Part shown: positions 19,853 to 28,200 of the stretch, piece by piece
Layout: each line of letters begins with the position of its first letter
Position numbering within the stretch: the first letter of the stretch is position 1
DNA from: Gammaproteobacteria bacterium
GTDB taxonomy: Bacteria; Pseudomonadota; Gammaproteobacteria; Arenicellales; UBA868
NCBI GenBank assembly: GCA_014239255.1
Contig: JAAZZE010000004.1
Coordinates: forward strand, 1-36,093
DNA: 36,093 nt
Direction: 5' to 3'
Program-made: the position numbers and the translations under genes
The notes under the pieces: generated by a model
What the model saw: the letters and a program-made list of their open reading frames with translations, nothing else
Database searches by the model: none
What the model was told of the DNA's origin: nothing

Positions 19853-19985
19853 TTCAGTATAATCCGCTTGGTATTGCAGTTCCTTTGACTGGTACGGGTC
19901 GCCTATCCTACCTAACCTGGCAGTCTGGAACTACCTTCACTCGGTAACGCTCTTGTGCGCCTGACCCACAATCAACCCTGATAGT
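19853..19985. promoter_or_regulatory. Divergent glpK/glpD promoter region
   Basis: This 133-base gap between the divergent glpK and glpD starts must carry both promoters. A TATACT-like box on the minus strand lies only three bases before the glpK GTG, too close for a normal leader, so it is not a safe promoter call. No clear GlpR-like repeat was seen. The region is inferred to be regulatory from gene arrangement only. Confidence 0.35.
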
Positions 19986-21599
19986 ATGAGTTTGCGCGCT
20001 ACCCACAAATCACAACTCCAGGACAGTGAGTTCGATGTGCTGGTGATTGGTGCAGGCATCAACGGTGCGGCTTCGGCGTCTGCGTTGGCTCATCGTGGTT
20101 TGCGCACCGCGTTGGTCGACGCGCGCGACTTTGCTGGTTACACCAGTCAGAGTTCTTCCAATCTTATCTGGGGTGGCATCAAGTATCTCGAGACCTTCGA
20201 GTTCGCTTTGGTGCGACGCCTTTGTTCCAGTCGTAACCTGCTGATGCGCACTTATCCGACCGCAGTGCGGGAGACCCGCTTTTTGGCGGCTATCTCACGT
20301 ACGGCGCCACGCTCGCGCCTGGCAGTCTGGTTGGGGGCCTGGCTTTATTGGTTTCTGGGTAACTGCATGACACGTATCCCGCGTCTCTTATCGCGCGATG
20401 CACTCAAACGCGCTGAGCCGGTCGTCAATGCTGACGTGACTCAGGGCGCGGTCGAGTACTCTGATGCGCTGCTAGTTGACGGCGATGCCCGTTTTGTTTA
20501 TTCGCTGGTGCGCCGGGCTGCGGATGCTGGTTGTGTCACGGTTAATTACCTTAACGTTGTCAATGCCCAGCGTAGTGGGGAATATTGGCGGGTAGATCTT
20601 CTCGACAGTGTGGATGGTGGGAAGATGAACACCCGGGCGCGGGTGATCGTCAATGCGGCCGGGCCTTTTGCGGATCCGCTTGCCGGACTCACTAATGTTG
20701 CGACGGGTTTGCGCCATGTGCTTTCGAAGGGTATTCACCTGATCACCGATCGCTTATCGGCGCAGTTGCGGGTGTTGGCCTTTTATGCAGATGATGGCCG
20801 ACCTTTTTTTGTGATTCCCCTGGGCAATCGTGCCAGCATCGGCACGACCGATACTCCGGTCGAGACACCGACCGTGTCCGTTGACGAGGCCGACCGGGAT
20901 TTCGTATTGAGCAACATTAACGCGCGTCTGGATCTAAAGAGTCCACTCAGTCGCCACGACGTGATAGACGAACGCTGTGGTGTCAGGCCGCTGGCAGTAG
21001 ACCCGCGGGAAAAAGGCGATGTCGGGGGCGATTTTCTTTTGTTGTCACGCAAGCACGTGATCGAAACACATGCCGGGCGTGCGTGCGTTAGCATATACGG
21101 CGGCAAACTGACTGATTGTCTCGATGTGGGGGCCGAGGTCCGTGATGCGGTATTGTCTTTGGACGTGGTGGATCCAGGTGGCACGCGCCGTTGGTATGGT
21201 GAGAGCGGCACCCGTATCCGTGATGCTTTTTTGGCTAAAGTGCGACTCTTAAGGAATGCGGGTATTGTTTTTGGTGAAGCCGAGTCCGAACGACTATGGC
21301 GCTGCTATGACTCAAGAGCGCTTAAACTTGTGGAGAAGTTTGAGGATGAGCCGGATGCCCGAGACGTGATTCTGGTGGCCGATGGCATCACCCGAGGGGA
21401 GCTTGAGCTGGTACGCGATAGCGAGATGGTCGTCACTCTTGAAGACTTTCTACGGCGGCGCACGCTATTGATGCAGACCCGTAGCAAAGATGAACTTGCC
21501 GGTCCGGCAATGATGCAGGTATGCGAGATACTTTTTGGTTCCGAGGCTTCGGTACGTTACCAAGAGTACTTCGGTGCAAACTCTAATGAGGAGGCATGA
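19986..21599 (+). CDS. glpD: FAD-dependent glycerol-3-phosphate dehydrogenase
   Basis: A 537-residue GlpA/GlpD flavoprotein that oxidises glycerol-3-phosphate to dihydroxyacetone phosphate at the membrane and passes electrons to quinone. It has the FAD motif VIGAGINGAASA, SQSSSNLIWGGIKYLE, VNAAGPFAD, and SIGTTDTPVE, with the DAO C-terminal domain to about residue 520. It lacks the Cys-rich C-terminus of anaerobic GlpA/GlpB systems, so it is the aerobic type. It is divergent from glpK and followed after one base by an FAH-family gene, suggesting translational coupling. Confidence 0.93.
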   Translation: MSLRATHKSQLQDSEFDVLVIGAGINGAASASALAHRGLRTALVDARDFAGYTSQSSSNLIWGGIKYLETFEFALVRRLCSSRNLLMRTYPTAVRETRFLAAISRTAPRSRLAVWLGAWLYWFLGNCMTRIPRLLSRDALKRAEPVVNADVTQGAVEYSDALLVDGDARFVYSLVRRAADAGCVTVNYLNVVNAQRSGEYWRVDLLDSVDGGKMNTRARVIVNAAGPFADPLAGLTNVATGLRHVLSKGIHLITDRLSAQLRVLAFYADDGRPFFVIPLGNRASIGTTDTPVETPTVSVDEADRDFVLSNINARLDLKSPLSRHDVIDERCGVRPLAVDPREKGDVGGDFLLLSRKHVIETHAGRACVSIYGGKLTDCLDVGAEVRDAVLSLDVVDPGGTRRWYGESGTRIRDAFLAKVRLLRNAGIVFGEAESERLWRCYDSRALKLVEKFEDEPDARDVILVADGITRGELELVRDSEMVVTLEDFLRRRTLLMQTRSKDELAGPAMMQVCEILFGSEASVRYQEYFGANSNEEA

Positions 21600-21600
21600 C

Positions 21601-22287
21601 GTGGTTGGCGCTATACATTCGTTACAGCAGGCAAGCTTGCCGATAGTTGGTACGCCTGATTTTTTCCCAGTTCATCGGATTTACTGCGTCGGGCGCAACT
21701 ACGCAGCGCATGCGGTAGAGATGGGTCACAACCCGGATCGCGAAGCACCGTTCTTTTTTCAGAAAAACCCGGACAATCTTGTGAGTGACGGGGGTGAATT
21801 CCTTTATCCCGCACTCAGCAATGATGTACAGCACGAGATCGAACTGGTAGTGGCTTTGCAATCTGGCGGTTTCGAGATTGCAACTGACGCGGCGCTGGAC
21901 CATGTTTTTGGCTACGCGGTGGGTTTGGATATGACGCGACGCGACCTGCAGGGCGAGATGAAGCGCCAGGGCCGTCCTTGGGAGATTGGCAAGGCCTTTG
22001 AGGGCTCGGCGCCATGCTCAGCGATCACACCGGCTTCGAGCATTGGCCACCCTCAGGACGGGGTAATTAGTTTGCAAAGAAACGGCGCGCTCTGCCAGTC
22101 GGGCGACCTCGCGCAGATGATCTGGAAAGTCCCCGAGATCATCAGTGAACTGTCCCGGTATTTTCTGCTGGTACCCGGTGATCTGATTTTTACTGGCACG
22201 CCAGCAGGGGTGGGCCCGGTGCTCTCTGGCGATACTCTAGATGGTGTGATTGATGGGGTCGGTTCGCTCTCGGTGACCGTGGTTTAA
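21601..22287 (+). CDS. Fumarylacetoacetate hydrolase-family protein
   Basis: A 228-residue single-domain FAH-family metal enzyme close to fumarylpyruvate hydrolases. Markers are GRNYAAHAVEMGH, FFFQKNPDNL, QHEIELVVAL (metal Glu residues), GYAVGLDMTRRDLQ, and LVPGDLIFTGTPAGVGPV. The GTG at 21601 is chosen because GAGGAGG lies six bases upstream; the frame is open from 21535, but that part overlaps glpD. Being one base after glpD, it is probably translated with it. Related enzymes hydrolyse acylpyruvates or decarboxylate oxaloacetate. No aromatic catabolism gene is near, so the true substrate is unknown. Confidence 0.85.
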   Translation: MVGAIHSLQQASLPIVGTPDFFPVHRIYCVGRNYAAHAVEMGHNPDREAPFFFQKNPDNLVSDGGEFLYPALSNDVQHEIELVVALQSGGFEIATDAALDHVFGYAVGLDMTRRDLQGEMKRQGRPWEIGKAFEGSAPCSAITPASSIGHPQDGVISLQRNGALCQSGDLAQMIWKVPEIISELSRYFLLVPGDLIFTGTPAGVGPVLSGDTLDGVIDGVGSLSVTVV

Positions 22288-22521
22288 CGAGATAGAGCCA
22301 GTCCGGGTAAACGCGAGTGTGACAGACAAAGGTATTCAGTTAGAGCGGGAAATATGTAACTAACTAGGAAAAAGGAGAAAAAGTGATAACCCTTTGAATA
22401 TCTGATTTCAGTGCGAGTAGTTCTTGAAAGAGTTTAGGAAGATACCAATATTTGATTTTCCTTATAAAAAATGTTTTGCAAATAAGCCCATTAAACACTG
22501 GAAGCATTTTTTGCACCGACA

Positions 22522-22884
22522 TTGATTGCGGTGATGACACTGGACCTGGTTGCCTCGATCGCAGTTGCCGAGCCGGCCTGCGATGTGGCCGGCCCCAACT
22601 GTCACAATTTTGCCAAGGCGAAAGGGTATTACCTGAAACTGGGTAATTCCGAGGAAAGGCTTGAAGCGCTGGTGCAGCATCTGCGTGTGTTCACTGATTT
22701 TGGCCCGACATCGCTGGTTAATGCTAACGTTTACAGCGCTCTTAAGCTTTTCGTTCAGAGCGAGTTGTATGCCAGCCGGGTCAACAAGGGAATAAAGGTC
22801 AAGTTCTACGAGCCGACCTGGCCGTTCATGAATCCGCGGCGGACTGTGGATCGCCTGGCCTGGGCGATTGATCCGAAAACCTAG
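22522..22884 (+). CDS. Hypothetical small protein, possibly secreted or decaying
   Basis: No known family is recognised. The frame encodes about 120 residues from a TTG at 22522. The first part is hydrophobic and ends SIAVAEPACD, like a signal peptide cleaved after AVA, but it lacks positive charges at the front. The frame is open from 22495, and a CTG at 22498 would give an N-terminus LEAFFAPTLIAV that looks like a signal peptide whose ATG has been lost. The mature part has two cysteines (residues 20 and 27) and looks genuinely coding by its GC-rich third positions. A terminator follows about 80 bases later. The upstream gap (22288-22494) is AT-rich with nothing else recognisable. Confidence 0.4.
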   Translation: MIAVMTLDLVASIAVAEPACDVAGPNCHNFAKAKGYYLKLGNSEERLEALVQHLRVFTDFGPTSLVNANVYSALKLFVQSELYASRVNKGIKVKFYEPTWPFMNPRRTVDRLAWAIDPKT

Positions 22885-22964
22885 GTCAATCCATTTACCA
22901 TGGATCATGGATATCATCTAAGGTATAGCAATCAGCAGTTAGGTTTCTGGCTGAATGCCCGAAT

Positions 22965-22998
22965 AAAGCCCCTTGCCTTGCGGCGGGGGCTTTTTTTT
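22965..22998 (+). terminator. Rho-independent terminator
   Basis: The arms AAAGCCCC (22965-22972) and GGGGCTTT (22986-22993) form an eight-base-pair stem with a 13-base loop, running into eight consecutive T residues (22991-22998). It ends the transcript of the small hypothetical ORF, or of the glpD-FAH unit if the two are joined. It insulates the dgcA-dgcN operon that begins about 90 bases further on. Confidence 0.85.
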
Positions 22999-23083
22999 GT
23001 CCTTTAACCCCACTAATATCCACTGCGCCCATACCGGTGGCCAACAATACCAATACCGCCGTAGGCTACCTAAGGAGAATCAC

Positions 23084-24127
23084 CTGGATATCAGTTATCA
23101 CCAAGTTACATTGACAAAGCGTTACCCGCTGCGTATCAGTCGCGGCGAAAGTGCTGGGTCAGTGAATCTTTTCGTTAACGTCAGCGACCAGAACGTGACT
23201 GGCCTAGGTGAGGCTGCCCCCGGTCGCCTCACGGGTGCCGACACCGCGCAGGATTGCCAGGATCAGATAAGCACTTTTTTAAAAACACATCCACAAGCCT
23301 TGGATAATCCGTTCGATGGCTGGCGGGCTGCGCGGGAGGCTCAGGTTGCGCCGTGCGCCTGGGCGGCCGTTGATATCGCCCTGTGGGACCACCTGGCTCG
23401 TCGGGCGGGACAGCCACTGTACCGGCTGCTGGGGCTGCCGCACCGTGCCGTGGCAACGTCGGTAACGATTGGGATTCTGCCCCCCGAAGTCGTGCGAGAG
23501 CGGGTTCCGGAGGTTATCCAGCGCACCGGCGCACGCTATCTTAAGGTGAAGCTCGGCAGTCCCGAAGGTCTGGAGGCGGACCAGGCAATGTATGCAGCGG
23601 TGAAAGAGGCCGCACGCAACTATGCTGTAACGCTAAGGGTCGACGCGAACGGCGGCTGGGACCTGGCGGGCGCGCAATCCATGATGTTATGGCTCAAGGA
23701 GCGTGGCTGCGATTATGTTGAACAGCCTTTGCATCACCAGGCCGACGATCAGTTGCCTGCACTTTTCACCGGACGGGCTTTGCCGATATACATTGACGAA
23801 TCCTGTAATTTTGCGAAGGATGCAGCGCGCTTGGCCGGATGTATTGACGGTGTCAATCTCAAGTTGATGAAGTGTGGCGGTATCAGTGAAGCTTTGCGTA
23901 TCGTCGCCACCGCCCGGGCCCATAATCTTAAGACGATGATCGGCTGCATGGGCGAATCCTCGGTCGCCATAGGCGCCGGCGCCTCTCTTGGCGCACTGTT
24001 TGACCATATCGATCTGGACTCGCACCTCAATCTGTTGCCTGATCCCGCTTCGGGGCTTTTTCTCGATGCGGGCGTGGTCAACGTTGATCCAAAGCACCCT
24101 GGACATGGAGTCACACTGACATGCTAA
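23084..24127 (+). CDS. dgcA: Dipeptide-epimerase-like racemase, probable N-acetyl-D-glutamate racemase
   Basis: A 347-residue enolase-superfamily enzyme of the L-Ala-D/L-Glu epimerase branch. Catalytic residues are all present: Lys154 and Lys156 (KVK), metal ligands Asp187, Glu213 and Asp238 (VDANGG, EQPL, IDES), and Lys260 (LKL). The best start is unusual: CTG at 23084, six bases after AAGGAG, matching the family N-terminus ISYHQVTLTKRYPLRIS. The frame is open from 22973, but that part lies across the terminator. A TTG at 23111 is the alternative. It overlaps dgcN by seven bases. In marine bacteria this pair is known to convert D-glutamate through N-acetyl-D-glutamate to N-acetyl-L-glutamate. 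A murein-peptide epimerase role is the alternative. Confidence 0.78.
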   Translation: MDISYHQVTLTKRYPLRISRGESAGSVNLFVNVSDQNVTGLGEAAPGRLTGADTAQDCQDQISTFLKTHPQALDNPFDGWRAAREAQVAPCAWAAVDIALWDHLARRAGQPLYRLLGLPHRAVATSVTIGILPPEVVRERVPEVIQRTGARYLKVKLGSPEGLEADQAMYAAVKEAARNYAVTLRVDANGGWDLAGAQSMMLWLKERGCDYVEQPLHHQADDQLPALFTGRALPIYIDESCNFAKDAARLAGCIDGVNLKLMKCGGISEALRIVATARAHNLKTMIGCMGESSVAIGAGASLGALFDHIDLDSHLNLLPDPASGLFLDAGVVNVDPKHPGHGVTLTC

Positions 24128-25158
24128 AGCCTGACCAGAGACTGGTCATTCATTTTTCCGAACAGATTAACAAGCTGAACGGCAAGATGGGGCACGGTGT
24201 ACTGCGTTACTCACGCAACCCTATTGCCTGTGCTGTTGACTTCAATCACGGTGGGTGCAGTACCCATGAACTGCTGGGCTTCGGGCCGGATGTGCCGGTG
24301 ATGTCCTCGGTTGCCCAGGCTGTCGATGCCGATGTCGGTGGCGAGGTGCTGGTACTGGGGATGGCGCCTTCTGGTGGTCGCCTGCCACCGGAGATGGTGG
24401 CAGAGGTAGATCAGGCCGTAACGTCGGGGATGAGTGTGATTAACGGCCTGCATGAACAACTAGGGCCTCGGTATCCGGATCTGAAGAAAAACCAGTGGGT
24501 CTGGGATATCCGCCGGGAACCCCAAGGCCTGGGCATCGCCTGGGCGCGGGCGGCCGGGTTGTCGAATCGGCGAGCGTTGCTGGTTGGAACCGATATGGCA
24601 GTTGGAAAAATGACGGCTGGCCTTGAGATCTGGCATGCGTCGCTGAAGCGTGATATCCGTGCCGAGTTTCTGGCGACCGGGCAGATCGGCATCCTGATCA
24701 GCGGTAAGGGAATCCCCCTTGATGCGATCCGGGTGGATTATGCCTGTGGCGCAGTGGAGGGGATGGTGGTGGATGCCGCTGATGCCCAGTTGGCGATCGT
24801 TGAGGGCCAGGGTTCAATCTTACATCCTGGTAGTACCTCGACACTGCCGCTGATACGTGGCTCGTGCCCCACACACTTGGTGTTGTGCCATCGTGCTGGT
24901 ATGACTGAGCTCGATACCGTGGGTGTAGCGATTCGAGTGCCGCCGCTGAACGAGGTTATTGCATTGTATGAAGATCTGGCCAGTGCATGCGGTTCCTTTA
25001 CCAGACCGATGACGGCTGGAATTGCACTAAATACCGCACATCTCGATGCAGATGACGCGGCACGCGCTGTGGCGCAGATGCAGGATAAAACCGGTCGGCT
25101 CGTGGTCGACCCGGTGCGAGATGGTGCCGGTGCGCTGGTTGATGCATTAATGCGCTGA
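24121..25158 (+). CDS. dgcN: DUF1611 protein, probable D-glutamate N-acetyltransferase
   Basis: A 345-residue DUF1611-family protein with a P-loop, GTDMAVGKMT, at residues 156-165. Other conserved stretches are VLVLGMAPSGGRLPPEM, DIRREPQ, ATGQIGILISGKGIPLDA and EGQGSILHPG. DgcN-type members of this family acetylate D-glutamate, giving the substrate for the upstream racemase. The start overlaps the dgcA stop by seven bases, so the two are coupled. No DgcR-like regulator is adjacent. The pairing with an epimerase gene is the main reason for the functional call. Confidence 0.8.
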   Translation: MLKPDQRLVIHFSEQINKLNGKMGHGVLRYSRNPIACAVDFNHGGCSTHELLGFGPDVPVMSSVAQAVDADVGGEVLVLGMAPSGGRLPPEMVAEVDQAVTSGMSVINGLHEQLGPRYPDLKKNQWVWDIRREPQGLGIAWARAAGLSNRRALLVGTDMAVGKMTAGLEIWHASLKRDIRAEFLATGQIGILISGKGIPLDAIRVDYACGAVEGMVVDAADAQLAIVEGQGSILHPGSTSTLPLIRGSCPTHLVLCHRAGMTELDTVGVAIRVPPLNEVIALYEDLASACGSFTRPMTAGIALNTAHLDADDAARAVAQMQDKTGRLVVDPVRDGAGALVDALMR

Positions 25159-25347
25159 ACCTGGCCGGGGGAAAAGCTATCAACGCCTGATTGAACCACA
25201 ACAGCATATTTTGTTCGTGTTACGTCTGTTTTGTCTGGAAAAACAGGCTAATTTGGACTGAATCAAAAGGAGCCCTATCTCTCAATATGCGCTATCTCTG
25301 GCAGTGATAAAATATGGATCCCTCAACTGTATGGAGATAACCTCATC

Positions 25348-25590
25348 ATGCACTTTCTAGACAGTATTCGTCGGTGGGTTGGCGCATTGGCTGAGTTGGG
25401 TATTTCAATCATTGCATTGGGAGTTGTTTTGCAGGTTCTTTTCGGAGACCAAACAGGCGCAGTCCCTTTTTTACCCGTAGATGTACTTGGAAGTGTTGTC
25501 GGATTTGTTAGCGCTCTGGGAAGCGAAGGACTGGTCGGTCTGGTAGCTCTGGGCATTTTGTGGTGGGCATATAACAAGAAATCGGCATAG
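25348..25590 (+). CDS. Small two-helix membrane protein, unknown function
   Basis: An 80-residue protein with two predicted membrane helices: about residues 14-32 (ALAELGISIIALGVVLQVL) and about 52-75 (the GFVSALGSEGLVGLV segment and following). A loop rich in Pro, Val and Asp joins them, and the C-terminus is basic (NKKSA), which suggests it faces the cytoplasm. A GGAG sequence lies about 12 bases before the ATG. The gene stands alone with its own strong terminator, between dgcN and a convergent cyclase. No family name can be given. Confidence 0.7.
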   Translation: MHFLDSIRRWVGALAELGISIIALGVVLQVLFGDQTGAVPFLPVDVLGSVVGFVSALGSEGLVGLVALGILWWAYNKKSA

Positions 25591-25619
25591 GTTATTTAAA
25601 GTACTAAGAGAAGTTTTAT

Positions 25620-25646
25620 AAGAGGGGGCATTGCCCCCTCTTTTTT
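25620..25646 (+). terminator. Strong Rho-independent terminator
   Basis: A perfect nine-base-pair stem, AGAGGGGGC (25621-25629) with GCCCCCTCT (25633-25641), a three-base loop and a run of T residues to 25646. It lies 30 bases after the stop of the small membrane protein. It is also 38 bases beyond the stop of the convergent cyclase gene, but on that strand the following T-run is weak. Confidence 0.92.
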
Positions 25647-25684
25647 ATGGGCCCGGGTCCAGACGAGGATTCTTGAGGTGCTAG

Positions 25685-27445
25685 TCAGTACTGGCGCGCT
25701 TCTTTATCTACAAAGCCAGCCAAGAGCAGCCCGGCAATAAAAGGCTCGATACCTTGCGAGTCTTGGTAGGGCTGGAAGGCTCGGCTGTCGTTCACCGTAT
25801 AGTTCGGCACCTCGGCCATCACAGCGTCGCGCTCGGCGGCCGCTTGGCCTATATCGCCCAGTTGTGCGTAACTGGCCGCGAGCACCCGACGATGAAATCG
25901 GTTGGGGTTGTCGATTCTCAGCAGCGTCTGGACAGCATCCACATATCCGTCGGTGTTGTAGTGGGCAATCGCTAACCCCCACAGGTACCATGACGGTGGA
26001 AAGGGGTTGTGAGACAGCGCTTTGTTGAACTGGATGAGCGCTGACTCAGGTTCACCGGTGAAGATCAGTACGAGACCCCTGCCAGCGAGCGCATCAGCGT
26101 GGTTGGGATTGAGGCTGATGGCCTGATCCAGGTGAGCCATCGCTTCAATGTAATGCCTGCGCCATAGATAGGTGATGCCGAAGACAGCATGCGCCAGGCT
26201 GTCAGCAGGATCAAGCTCGAGCGCGTGACTTGCATAGTGTGCCGCCTGGGGTATACAGGCGTTTCGATCTTCTGCCCACATCATCAGAAAATCCGCCAGG
26301 TAGGTCAGTGCGAGGCCCGACAGGGCGGTCGTGGACGCTGAATCGGTGCGAAGTACCTTTTGGAAAAGTTCTCGAGCTGTTTTGGTGTCGGCCGGGTCAC
26401 GCATCCGGTAGACCAACTGGCGAGCCCGGATTGTGTCCGCATAAGCGGTTACCTCAGATTTTGTTACCGAGTCTCGAATGGCGTTTTGCTCTATGTTGCC
26501 GATCAGCGTCATTACGATGTGCCGGGTAATCTCGTCCTGTAGTACCGGTAGATCTGTCATGACGGCGTCAAATGTCTCAGACCACAAGTAGTTGCCGGCT
26601 GGAATCTCCAGCAGGTTCACGACCAGGCGGAAGCTGTCAGCGCGCTTCCGGAGAGTGCCGTCAACCAGATAACGTACGCCAAGGCGTTGACCTAGCTGAG
26701 CCTTGTTTTGTGACTGGTTATGCTGTGTCAGCGCAGTGTGCGAGGCGAGGACAAACAATTGGCGAAACCGCGACAGGGCGCCGATCAGGTCTACGGTAAG
26801 TGCTTCACCCATGTTGGCCAGGGGCAAATTGTGATCAAGGCTGGCAAACGGCAGCACCAGGATTGCAAGCCGGGTGTCGGTGGTGTCATCGCCTTCGCGC
26901 TGTGTTATCTCATAATCTGTGTGCAACAGGTGGGCGTGGATCGGCACGGCAATATTGCGAAGCGATTGATCGCCGATGGATTCGAAACGGACATCCAGAG
27001 AGTCGCCTATGACCTCACGCGCTGATTGCGAGATACAGATGCCCCCAGGGGGAGCGATTTCCTGTAGCCGGGCAGCGATGTTTACACCATTGCCGAAAGC
27101 CTGGTCACCGTCGACGATGACCTCTCCCAGATTGATTCCAATGCGGGCCCGCAAGCGCTGGTGTTCCGGCACGTTCTCGTTAGCTACGGCCAGCTTCTTA
27201 TGCAGGGCGATGGCGGTTATTGCTGCAGCGCTGGCGGTAGGGAATACGGCCAGCAGGCTATCACCAATTGTGTTGACCAGTTGCCCCCCGTTGTTGGCAA
27301 TAACGATTCGTGCGTGGGCAAAGCCCTCTTTCAGCGCGTGGAAGGTGGCTTCTTCATCCTGCCAGGTCAGGCGGGAAAATTCGACGATATCTCCATGCAG
27401 CACCGCAAGTAGCACTCGCTCGGTTCTTTCTTTCGTTTCGCCCAT
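25685..27445 (-). CDS. Class III nucleotide cyclase-like protein with TolB-like and TPR domains
   Basis: A 586-residue soluble protein. Residues about 10-170 form a class III adenylate/guanylate cyclase domain, with metal ligands Asp19 (HGDIVEFSRL) and Asp62 (NTIGDSLLAVF) and transition-state residues Asn122 and Arg126 (GVNIAARL). The two residues that usually select adenine are changed: the lysine position is Asn58 and the aspartate position is Gln115. A TolB/FlgO-like domain follows (about 190-330), then TPR helices to the C-terminus (for example HADALAGRGLVLIFTGEPESAL). This layout is common in proteobacterial cyclases, whose TPR part probably senses partner proteins. Activity and product are uncertain because of the substitutions. 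It is divergent from the unknown gene at 27583. Confidence 0.85.
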   Translation of the reverse strand: MGETKERTERVLLAVLHGDIVEFSRLTWQDEEATFHALKEGFAHARIVIANNGGQLVNTIGDSLLAVFPTASAAAITAIALHKKLAVANENVPEHQRLRARIGINLGEVIVDGDQAFGNGVNIAARLQEIAPPGGICISQSAREVIGDSLDVRFESIGDQSLRNIAVPIHAHLLHTDYEITQREGDDTTDTRLAILVLPFASLDHNLPLANMGEALTVDLIGALSRFRQLFVLASHTALTQHNQSQNKAQLGQRLGVRYLVDGTLRKRADSFRLVVNLLEIPAGNYLWSETFDAVMTDLPVLQDEITRHIVMTLIGNIEQNAIRDSVTKSEVTAYADTIRARQLVYRMRDPADTKTARELFQKVLRTDSASTTALSGLALTYLADFLMMWAEDRNACIPQAAHYASHALELDPADSLAHAVFGITYLWRRHYIEAMAHLDQAISLNPNHADALAGRGLVLIFTGEPESALIQFNKALSHNPFPPSWYLWGLAIAHYNTDGYVDAVQTLLRIDNPNRFHRRVLAASYAQLGDIGQAAAERDAVMAEVPNYTVNDSRAFQPYQDSQGIEPFIAGLLLAGFVDKEARQY

Positions 27446-27582
27446 GGCAGATGCTCAGCGGGGTTGATGGCGATTCCAGTTACTGATCAGCAGCCACTGC
27501 CTTGGAGTGCTGACTTTGCGAAAGTTCGCTACTCGGTAAGAATGGGTTCTTGGTAAGTTCGTAACCCAACCGGAGAAAGTGT

Positions 27583-28200
27583 ATGTCAAGCACGATGGGC
27601 TCGTATACCTTGCATAACTGCATGTCGGTAAAAGATTACTTCAGACAGAAGGTGACCGATGCGATCGACCAAGAAAGTGTCAGCGTAATGGAAGATACAC
27701 AGGCCTACTTGGTCAATCTGCTGACTTTTTACACGCGAACAGATCATTTTTTTGAACACACTAATGAAGGACTGGAGCTGCGACCGCTCGCGCTCGTCTA
27801 CGGTGAGGCCCTCTCAGCCAAGACAACCACTGAGCGTGCTGTTGCGCTGCGCCGGGTTGGCGATGTGGCGCTATTTGTGGCCGGGGTATTTCGACACAGT
27901 TTCAGTCGCAAGCCGGTAGGGGTGGACTATTACATTGCCATGGGCGGGAATGCTTACGAGCACCTGTCACTCGCCTGTACTCGAACCAGCCAGGGTGCTG
28001 GCGCGGTTTTTTCGGAATTGGGGACAAAGTTTGCACCCCTGGCCGAGGTGCTGACACGCACTTTTGAACAAGGCGTGAAGAGCGATAAAGACCTGCTCGC
28101 AGTTTATGAGCGCTGGCGCCGGACTGGCAGCGCGCGTTATGCCAGACAATTACAGCGAGTTGGCATAAACCTTGGGGTTTCTTCCCGCCGGGCGCACTGA
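27583..28200 (+). CDS. Conserved-looking hypothetical protein A of a linked pair
   Basis: A 205-residue predicted cytoplasmic protein that I do not recognise. It appears mainly helical, without signal peptide, membrane segment or cofactor motif. Notable stretches are DYFRQKVTDAIDQE, TFYTRTDHFFEHTNEGLELRPLALVYGEAL, ALRRVGDVALFVAGVF and KPVGVDYYIAMGGNAYEHLS. The start follows a purine-rich GGAGAAAG sequence. Its stop codon directly abuts the ATG of the next gene, so the two products are probably made together and may interact. It is divergent from the cyclase gene across 137 bases. Confidence 0.75.
   Translation: MSSTMGSYTLHNCMSVKDYFRQKVTDAIDQESVSVMEDTQAYLVNLLTFYTRTDHFFEHTNEGLELRPLALVYGEALSAKTTTERAVALRRVGDVALFVAGVFRHSFSRKPVGVDYYIAMGGNAYEHLSLACTRTSQGAGAVFSELGTKFAPLAEVLTRTFEQGVKSDKDLLAVYERWRRTGSARYARQLQRVGINLGVSSRRAH

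Noticed and set aside
19853-19870. TATACT box before glpK as a promoter
   Set aside because: It ends three bases before the GTG start, so the transcript would begin inside the gene; no matching -35 box was seen.
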